Assembly: GCA_026991065.1 (NCBI GenBank)
Contig: JALXCG010000727.1
Span: 1-12,122, forward strand
DNA: 12,122 nucleotides
Direction of reading: 5' to 3'
Source: JALXCG01 sp026991065 [NCBI: Gemmatimonadota bacterium]
Lineage (GTDB): Bacteria > GCA-2686955
Shown here: one piece after another, positions 7,143 through 12,122 of the stretch
Position numbering within the stretch: the first letter of the stretch is position 1
Layout: every line of letters begins with the position of its first letter
Notes under the pieces: generated by a model
The model's input: only the letters and a program-made list of their open reading frames with translations
The model's database searches: none
Told to the model about the DNA's origin: nothing
Program-made: the position numbers and the translations under genes

Positions 7143-7840
7143 TCCCGATGGTCCGACCAGATCTCCCGGCCGTTGCTTCCGCTCAGCAGGCGGAAATCCA
7201 GGCGGTAGTGGAATCGGTTTTTGCCCGCTTCGTCAACGGTTGGGGTTCCACTGACGCGGGAGAGCACGACATAGTCGGTATGGTAGAAGCGGGTGAGGTC
7301 AAGGTCGGCGCTGCCGAGGCGTGGATCGTCGAAGCGGACGCGAAGAGCACTGGCCAAGGCGCGGCGCCGTTCGCCGGTAACGGCCTTGGCAGAAGTGCCG
7401 ATCGAGCCTGAAATCGCGGTGTCCATCAACTCCTGAGCGAACCGGCGCGAGGTGGTGTTCTCCAGGCGAAGGAAGAGAATATTCGGCGTACTTTTCGCAG
7501 TCGAGATGTGGGCCACTGCATTCTCAACAAGATCGGCGGCAGCGATTGCCAGTTGGCGCGAGGAGTCACCCGGATCCGCATCATCAACAACACGGTCGCC
7601 GTTTGGGGCGTCGGTCACCGGCTCGTCGGCCCGGACACGTTCCGAATCGACCAGCACAACTGCATGTGAGGCGGAGAGTTCGGCCAGCCAACCGTCCAAC
7701 TCTTCACTCTTCTCAATCGAAGTGCATTCCAGCGCGGTGCCGTCTTTGAGATGGAGGTAGGTGTGGCCGCCACAGCCGGTCACGAAGAGAACGGTGGCGC
7801 AGAACAGGAGGGACAGAGAGCGAGGTTTCGAAGTAGACAT
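7124..7840 (-). CDS. LpoB-like lipoprotein (putative peptidoglycan-synthase activator)
   Basis: A 238-residue lipoprotein: basic N-terminus (KPR), hydrophobic core at 9-21 and a lipobox VTGC with Cys23. Residues about 24-110 form a poorly conserved N-terminal part ending in an acidic linker. From about 118 the pattern resembles LpoB/YcfM: ILFLRLENTTSRRFAQELMDTAISGSI (119-147), then RFYHTDYVVLSRVSG (184-198) and YRLDFRLLSGSNGREIWSDHREW (212-234), the last being the typical strand pair ending in an IWSD motif. LpoB proteins are outer-membrane lipoproteins that activate class A penicillin-binding proteins. Family resemblance is seen; activation of a PBP here is inference. The ATG at 7840 is chosen because the signal peptide begins there; an upstream in-frame TTG at 7876 would add 12 charged residues and has no ribosome site. 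A Shine-Dalgarno is not obvious for either. The 3' end overlaps the downstream glycosyltransferase start. Confidence 0.8.
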   Translation of the reverse strand: MSTSKPRSLSLLFCATVLFVTGCGGHTYLHLKDGTALECTSIEKSEELDGWLAELSASHAVVLVDSERVRADEPVTDAPNGDRVVDDADPGDSSRQLAIAAADLVENAVAHISTAKSTPNILFLRLENTTSRRFAQELMDTAISGSIGTSAKAVTGERRRALASALRVRFDDPRLGSADLDLTRFYHTDYVVLSRVSGTPTVDEAGKNRFHYRLDFRLLSGSNGREIWSDHREWTVSW

Positions 7841-7905
7841 GCGCAAGACTTTGCCACACTCGCGTCGATCTTCCAAACGAATCGAGAATTCTGCCGATAG
7901 AGAGG

Positions 7906-7935
7906 ATTGAAGTGCGGCCGAAAGGGCGCTGGCAA
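7906..7935 (-). promoter_or_regulatory. Candidate sigma-70-type promoter for the LpoB-like gene
   Basis: On the minus strand TTGCCA (7935-7930, five of six -35 matches) and TTCAAT (7911-7906, four of six -10 matches) are separated by 18 bases. They would start transcription near 7899, about 60 bases before the ATG at 7840. The divergent gap 7841-7988 shows no other promoter that I would defend, and nothing convincing for the HD-GYP gene on the plus strand. Confidence 0.3.
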
Positions 7936-7988
7936 GCTGTTGTCGCCGGCACGGCGCGCGCGCAAACCCTCAACCAGCTGAAATCTCC

Positions 7989-8903
7989 ATGGCAGCAAAG
8001 GGCGACCAATCCACGGGATCCGATTTTCCCGAACTGGACCCCCAACCGGACCGGGCTGTGGGTCTTGAGGGCGATGGTCATGAGGTAGATCACCGCTCCA
8101 GGGTGGGGCGCGTGGACAATCTTGAATCTGCGCTGCGCGCGATCAATGAGGAACTCGACCTCCTGAGCCAGGTGCGCGCCGGCACGTTTCGGGATCTTCA
8201 GCGTGAGGTGATCCGCTATCGAGCTGTACTGCGTGGTGCCTTGCACGCTCTGGCCGAGGCAGTGGATGCGAAGGATACTTACACCCACGGGCACTCCAGG
8301 CGCGTGAGTGCTTATGCCGGCCATTTGGGCCGAGTGATCGGGTTGAGTTCGGATGAACTCGATACCCTCACGTTTGGCGCACTCTTGCATGACGTCGGCA
8401 AAATCGGCATGCCGGAGTCGATTCTGCGCAAGCCCGCCCGGTTGACCAGCGATGAGTATGAGATCGTGAAGCGACACCCGGTCTTGGGAGCGGAGATTCT
8501 GCGCAGCATCCCCGACCTCGGCAGCGTCGAGACCACCGTTCGGCATCACCACGAACGATTGGATGGCGCGGGCTATCCAGATAGATTGGCCGGCGAGAAC
8601 ATCAGCATCTGTGCCCGGGTGGTGGCGGTGGTCGACACCTTCGACGCGATCACCACAACCCGGAGCTATCGGCGCGCCCGCAGCCCGAAACAAGCTCTTG
8701 AGATTATGGGCGATGCATCCGGCGCACAACTGGACGGCGAGCTGGTGGAGCATTTCGCCCGTCTTTGGTATGCGGGTGACCTGGAGCACATCATCGGTGA
8801 CCTGTGGGAACCGGCTGCGGCTGGTTGTGAAGATGAAGGCGAAGAAGATGAAGTCTCCGCTGCGGGGGGAGCGGTCGGCTGCGACCACGGTGTCATCACC
8901 TGA
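7989..8903 (+). CDS. HD-GYP domain cyclic-di-GMP phosphodiesterase
   Basis: A 304-residue soluble protein. Residues 1-40 are polar and low in complexity, 44-82 form a probable helix or coiled coil, and 85-265 are an HD-GYP domain that hydrolyses cyclic-di-GMP. Metal-site residues are visible: H102 (GHSRR), H134-D135 in LLHDVGKIGMPESIL, H163 in KRHP, H187-H188 in HHHERLDGAGYP and D216 in VVDTFDA; the GYP triplet is at 195-197. All core residues are present, so activity is likely. There is no receiver, PAS or GAF domain, so the input is either the N-terminal helix or a partner. The last 30 residues are acidic (CEDEGEEDE). The start is uncertain: no clear Shine-Dalgarno precedes the ATG at 7989, and an in-frame GTG at 8112 with a purine-rich GGTGGGG upstream would drop the polar leader. 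It is transcribed divergently from the LpoB-like gene. Confidence 0.92.
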   Translation: MAAKGDQSTGSDFPELDPQPDRAVGLEGDGHEVDHRSRVGRVDNLESALRAINEELDLLSQVRAGTFRDLQREVIRYRAVLRGALHALAEAVDAKDTYTHGHSRRVSAYAGHLGRVIGLSSDELDTLTFGALLHDVGKIGMPESILRKPARLTSDEYEIVKRHPVLGAEILRSIPDLGSVETTVRHHHERLDGAGYPDRLAGENISICARVVAVVDTFDAITTTRSYRRARSPKQALEIMGDASGAQLDGELVEHFARLWYAGDLEHIIGDLWEPAAAGCEDEGEEDEVSAAGGAVGCDHGVIT

Positions 8904-8942
8904 GAGATCGCGAAGAGACAGCTCCCGCTTTCTGTAGTTCGC

Positions 8943-8970
8943 ATCCATACCGGTTCCGTGTGGATCCTTT
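8943..8970 (+). terminator. Candidate weak terminator hairpin after the HD-GYP gene
   Basis: ATCCATAC (8943-8950) pairs with GTGTGGAT (8958-8965), with one G-U pair and a 7-base loop, followed by CCTTT. The hairpin lies 40 bases past the HD-GYP stop and just upstream of the helicase promoter. The T tract is poor, so it may instead be a processing or regulatory structure. Confidence 0.35.
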
Positions 8971-8973
8971 CCA

Positions 8974-9002
8974 TGGACTGCGACTGATGTTGATGCTATA
9001 AT
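8974..9002 (+). promoter_or_regulatory. Sigma-70-type promoter with perfect extended -10 box for the RhlE-type helicase
   Basis: TGCTATAAT at 8994-9002 is a perfect extended -10. The -35 candidate TGGACT (8974-8979, four of six matches) is exactly 17 bases upstream. Transcription would start near 9009, giving an AT-rich leader of about 28 bases. The leader contains the palindrome ATTGCAAT (9014-9021) and ends in the Shine-Dalgarno AGGAG (9028-9032), four bases before the ATG at 9037. ATGCTAT occurs twice, at 8993 and 9020, and the second copy could be a regulator or RNA-level site. Confidence 0.7.
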
Positions 9003-9036
9003 TCCTGATTCATATTGCAATGCTATTAGGAGCTTA

Positions 9037-10251
9037 ATGACATTTGAAGATCTTGATCTGATTCCGCCCATTCTGCGGGCGGTCGAAGCAGCTGGCTACA
9101 AAAAGCCAACCCCCATCCAGGAACGGGCGATCCCGATTGTGCTGCGGGGTGAAGACATCATAGGGGCGGCGCAGACGGGAACCGGAAAAACCGCGGCCTT
9201 TGCACTGCCAATCCTGGACGATGTCGACTACATCGGCGGGAATGAACCGCTTGCCCTGGTGCTGACCCCGACTCGGGAACTCGCTCAGCAGGTTGCCGAT
9301 TCCTTTGAGACTTACGGTCGTTTTATTGATGTGCGCCTGGCAGTGCTGGTCGGCGGTGCCTCTTTCGACAAGCAGGTGCGTGCCTTGGCCGCCGGGCCTC
9401 AGGTCATTGTCGCCACGCCGGGGCGCCTGCTCGATCATCTGCAGCGCGGCCGTCTCCAACTCGACAGTGTGCGCACGTTGGTCCTCGACGAAGCGGACCG
9501 AATGCTGGACATGGGCTTTATTCACGATGTGAAGCGCATCATCCGCAGAGTTCCGCGCAAGCGGCAGACTCTCTTCTTTTCGGCAACTCTGCGCCCGGAC
9601 GTGGAGAGTTTGGCGCGGGACATTCTGAACAACCCGATCCGCGTCGGTGTCAAGCCCGATTATGAAACCGCGGAACATGTTCGCCAGCGGGTGATTCGAG
9701 TGGACTCTGCGCGCCGCCGGCAGTTGCTGGCGCACCTCTTGACCACTGAAGGGTGGGACCAGGTGTTGGTGTTTACGCGGACCCGGCGCGGTGCCGAAAC
9801 ACTGACCATGGTGCTGCGGAATCGCGGATTCCAGGTTGAAGAGATCCATGGGAATCGGTCGCAAAAGGAGCGCAATGCCGCGCTTGATGCTTTCAAGAGC
9901 GGCAAGGTCACGGTGCTTGTCGCAACCGATGTTGCTTCTCGCGGGCTGGATATACGTGGCATCTCCCATGTCGTGAATTTCGACATGCCGAACAACCCGG
10001 AGGAGTATGTGCATCGCATCGGTCGCACCGGGCGCGCCGGAGCGACCGGCTATGCCGTGAGTTTTGTTGTGGCTGACGATTGGCCGCTGCTGCGCGAGAT
10101 CGAGCAGGTCACCAGCAAGGAGATCCGCCGCACCACCGTTGCGGGGTTCGAGCCGACCTGGAGCGAGCCCATCGCCAGCGGCCCCAAGGACTGGGATGGC
10201 AAAGGCGTGAAAGTGGTCTACAGCGCCTTCTCCGGGTCGGCGAAGAGCTAG
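9037..10251 (+). CDS. rhlE: DEAD-box RNA helicase, RhlE type
   Basis: A 404-residue ATP-dependent RNA helicase of the cytoplasm, acting in ribosome assembly or RNA decay. All DEAD-box motifs are intact: Q motif GYKKPTPIQERAIP (20-33), motif I AQTGTGKT (45-52), Ia PTRELA (78-83), Ib TPGR (127-130), II DEAD (151-154), III SAT (182-184), IV VFTRT (245-249), V ATDVASRGLD (296-305) and VI HRIGRTGRAG (326-335). The start is firm, with AGGAG four bases upstream of the ATG. After the core (to about 365) there is only a short tail with no long basic RGG or lysine-rich extension, so it is a compact RhlE-like form. Placement in the RhlE subgroup rests on the short linker architecture and the FEDLDLIPPILRAVEAAGY opening; SrmB/CsdA are less likely. 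It has its own promoter and converges on the Suv3-like helicase gene, 52 bases apart. Confidence 0.95.
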   Translation: MTFEDLDLIPPILRAVEAAGYKKPTPIQERAIPIVLRGEDIIGAAQTGTGKTAAFALPILDDVDYIGGNEPLALVLTPTRELAQQVADSFETYGRFIDVRLAVLVGGASFDKQVRALAAGPQVIVATPGRLLDHLQRGRLQLDSVRTLVLDEADRMLDMGFIHDVKRIIRRVPRKRQTLFFSATLRPDVESLARDILNNPIRVGVKPDYETAEHVRQRVIRVDSARRRQLLAHLLTTEGWDQVLVFTRTRRGAETLTMVLRNRGFQVEEIHGNRSQKERNAALDAFKSGKVTVLVATDVASRGLDIRGISHVVNFDMPNNPEEYVHRIGRTGRAGATGYAVSFVVADDWPLLREIEQVTSKEIRRTTVAGFEPTWSEPIASGPKDWDGKGVKVVYSAFSGSAKS

Positions 10252-10281
10252 GAGCCTGTCCACATCGGTTGGTTGTGGCTC
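10252..10281. terminator. Candidate bidirectional terminator between convergent helicase genes
   Basis: In the 52-base gap between the two stops, GAGCC (10252-10256) is complementary to GGCTC (10277-10281). CCACA (10260-10264) can alternatively pair with TGTGG (10274-10278) over a 9-base loop, so two competing folds are possible. No U-rich tract follows on either strand, so termination is only suggested by position. Confidence 0.3.
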
Positions 10282-10303
10282 TTCTCGACGACTGATCAAG
10301 GTC

Positions 10304-12121
10304 CTAGGCGGATGCTTCGGGTTTGTCGCCCGGTGTTCGGCGGCGCTTTTTTCCTGGTTGCCTGCGCGGTCGTTGCCGTGACCGCGCCGGCTTGGCCAGG
10401 GCAGCCATGAAACCGGGGAGCAGTTCGGCGGAGCAGGCCAACCAACTCTGCACCTGAGTTTGCACCTCACGGTTGTGACGGGCGCGAGGGGGGCGCAAGC
10501 GGGAGGCGACTCGCTCGTAGACGTCGGCGCGGACCCAGAGCGGTCCGCCACGCACATAGCCGAGCAGTGGCGCCGGAGGCCCGGCATGAAGTGCCTCGAG
10601 CGGCATGCTGGGTGGGGCTCCCGCGGGGATCGGCGGGACCTGCGCGAGTCCCTCCGCGACTGCCCACAGCAGCGTGCGCTGCTGCATCGATGCGGGGCGC
10701 AAGAAGGAGCGCACGTAGATCACCTCGCGGCCGAGTCGTATGTCGAGGCGCGCCAACTGGCCGCGTTCGCGGCGGTCGACGCTGGCCAGCAGAGCACGGA
10801 GCGAGTGCCGGGAGAGGCAGGCGAGCGTGGTGCGAAGGCGATGCACGATCCCCCGGCCGCCGGGGCCCAGCATCCTGGTCGCCTCGCGGTCCAGCGGTTC
10901 AACCACAGCCGCTGCAAAACTCCGAACCGCGACTTGCAGGCGCCGGCGAACCCGATCGCGGCTGGCGCCGCTGAGGAGCGGATTCTCCGCGACTGTTGCT
11001 TCCGGGCGCAGAATGTCCAGGCCCCGCCGCATTCTGCCGATGATTTCTCCGCGCCAGGCGATCTCTCCGCTGGGGCGAATCTGCAGAGCATTCTCCGGTG
11101 CGTCGAGCAGCATTTCGATCCGGCGCTCGATCACAGGGCCGAGTGCGCGCTCCACGCGCTGCCGCGCATTGTGCTCCAGGGCGGCATCGGGGCAGAAGCG
11201 GAGCGCGCGCAGATGGCCACAGGGCAACCCCTGCGCCAGGACGGAATCGTCCTCCAGTACTTCGACCTCGAGCGAATGGGCGCGCGCGCCGCGCAACAGA
11301 ACGCTGGCGCGACGGTCGACGAAGCGCGCGGTCAGGGCCTGGTGAAGCGCATCTGAAAGCCGGTCTTCGATGGTTCGGGTCAGTTCCTGCCAGCCGCGTG
11401 AATCCTCCACCCAATCGGAGCGATGGGCAACATAGGTCCAGGTACGAATGGCGGCAATGCGCCCCATCAGGGTCTCAATGTCCCCCTCCGGACGGTTGAT
11501 GCGCGCGATCTGGTTGTGCATCCACGCCGCCGGGAGGCGCCTTTCTCGCTGCTGCAGATGAACAAAGATCCGCCCCAGCAGGGAAACGTGGTCGGCGCCG
11601 AGTCGGCCGCGAAAATCGGGCACGCCACAGACATCCCAGAGCAGCCGCAGATCCTCCTCGCCGTGGAGAAGGGCGCGGATCTCCGCGCGTTCCGCCAACT
11701 CGTCGAGGGCCTGTTGATCATCGGCCCGTTGCTGCAGGCGCAGGAACGGGTGGGGCGCCGCCTTTCCCAGGCTGTGCCGCAGTGCCTCCAGCCCGGAGAA
11801 ATCGAGTTGTGAAGCGCGGTAGTAGATTGCGGCGACCTGCGGGAAGGAGTGCGATTCGATCGCCCGGATGTAGTGGGCGTCGAGCGCCGGCAGTGAGGCG
11901 GCAAGACTGAAGGTCCCGTCGCGGCGAAAGCGGCCCGCGCGTCCGGCAATCTGCGCCATTTCGGCGGCACGCAGTTGCCGGAAGCCGCGCCCGTCGAATT
12001 TCCGGGTGGCGAGAAAAACCACCTGCTCAATGTCCAGGTTCAGGCCCATGCCGATGGCGTCGGTGGCGACGATGTGGTGAACATCACCGGCCTGATAGAG
12101 TGCAACCTGGGCGTTTCTGGC
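10304..12121 (-). CDS. Suv3-like (SUPV3L1-type) ATP-dependent RNA helicase, 5' partial
   Basis: The frame continues without a stop to the right edge: 24 codons upstream of the Met at 12049 encode more of the helicase, so the gene is cut at its 5' end (motifs I-III lie outside). The visible part is 605 residues. It starts with the end of RecA domain 2: motif V, ATDAIGMGLNLD, then LATRKFDGRGFRQL, then motif VI, AQIAGRAGR. Next comes the helical region common to Suv3-like proteins (LDFSGLEALRHSLGKAAPHPFLRL; DFRGRLGADH; IETLMGRIAAIRTWTYVAHRSDW, then TIEDRLSDALHQALTARFVDRR). The C-terminus is a basic tail (KPARSRQRPRR, PGKKRRR). Suv3-type helicases unwind RNA duplexes and in mitochondria act with a degradosome exonuclease; the bacterial role is not settled. 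The tail suggests nucleic-acid binding. Its 3' end faces the RhlE-type helicase gene, 52 bases away. Confidence 0.88.
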   Translation of the reverse strand, partial: ARNAQVALYQAGDVHHIVATDAIGMGLNLDIEQVVFLATRKFDGRGFRQLRAAEMAQIAGRAGRFRRDGTFSLAASLPALDAHYIRAIESHSFPQVAAIYYRASQLDFSGLEALRHSLGKAAPHPFLRLQQRADDQQALDELAERAEIRALLHGEEDLRLLWDVCGVPDFRGRLGADHVSLLGRIFVHLQQRERRLPAAWMHNQIARINRPEGDIETLMGRIAAIRTWTYVAHRSDWVEDSRGWQELTRTIEDRLSDALHQALTARFVDRRASVLLRGARAHSLEVEVLEDDSVLAQGLPCGHLRALRFCPDAALEHNARQRVERALGPVIERRIEMLLDAPENALQIRPSGEIAWRGEIIGRMRRGLDILRPEATVAENPLLSGASRDRVRRRLQVAVRSFAAAVVEPLDREATRMLGPGGRGIVHRLRTTLACLSRHSLRALLASVDRRERGQLARLDIRLGREVIYVRSFLRPASMQQRTLLWAVAEGLAQVPPIPAGAPPSMPLEALHAGPPAPLLGYVRGGPLWVRADVYERVASRLRPPRARHNREVQTQVQSWLACSAELLPGFMAALAKPARSRQRPRRQPGKKRRRTPGDKPEASA

Positions 12122-12122
12122 G

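Noticed and set aside
7713-9071. Long minus-strand open frame opposite the HD-GYP gene
   Set aside because: The plus-strand frame encodes an unmistakable HD-GYP domain; the antisense translation shows no family motif and is a GC-rich shadow.
9034-10587. Long minus-strand open frame opposite the DEAD-box helicase
   Set aside because: The plus strand has every DEAD-box motif; the antisense product has none and runs across the convergent 3' ends.
10460-11356. Plus-strand open frame opposite the Suv3-like gene
   Set aside because: The translation is Arg/Ala-rich with no motif, while the minus strand matches the Suv3-like family throughout.
1-12122. CRISPR array, insertion sequence, tRNA or prophage
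   Set aside because: No regularly spaced repeats, terminal inverted repeats, transposase motifs, cloverleaf or phage genes were seen by eye on either strand.

Overview
The window is a gene-dense, GC-rich (clearly above 50%, not computed) stretch of a Gram-negative-type bacterial chromosome. Two lipobox-bearing proteins and an LpoB-like peptidoglycan-synthase activator fold suggest a diderm cell envelope. A Suv3-like helicase with the architecture familiar from Alphaproteobacteria and some delta-lineages, together with an HD-GYP phosphodiesterase and a YbdG-type channel, points to a proteobacterium-like or related uncultivated lineage. The exact phylum cannot be read from the sequence. I saw no tRNA, rRNA, CRISPR array, transposase or prophage gene.

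Left block (about 2-5036 and on to 6313, plus strand): a 5'-truncated YncE-like beta-propeller/phosphoesterase fusion overlaps a small lipoprotein gene with a six-Asp C-terminus. After 70 bases comes alanine racemase (alr), then a family 2 glycosyltransferase overlapping the end of alr, then a YbdG-like MscS-family mechanosensitive channel that starts in an ATGA overlap. Tight packing and one strand suggest one or two envelope-related transcription units.

Middle block (6168-8903): a second family 2 glycosyltransferase on the minus strand runs tail-to-tail into the channel gene with an unusually long 146-base overlap. It lies downstream of, and overlaps, a minus-strand LpoB-like lipoprotein gene. 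That gene is divergent from an HD-GYP cyclic-di-GMP phosphodiesterase on the plus strand, with about 148 bases between them.

Right block (8904-12122): a short AT-rich intergenic region holds the best promoter in the window, a perfect extended -10 box, driving a RhlE-type DEAD-box RNA helicase. It converges on the 3' part of a minus-strand Suv3-like helicase that runs off the right edge. Two RNA helicases thus sit end to end.

Most of the window is ordinary envelope and RNA-metabolism housekeeping. I do not see a convincing new multi-gene system. The points most worth a second look are the phosphoesterase/lipoprotein pair, the LpoB-like protein coupled to an unusual glycosyltransferase, and the long antisense 3' overlap.
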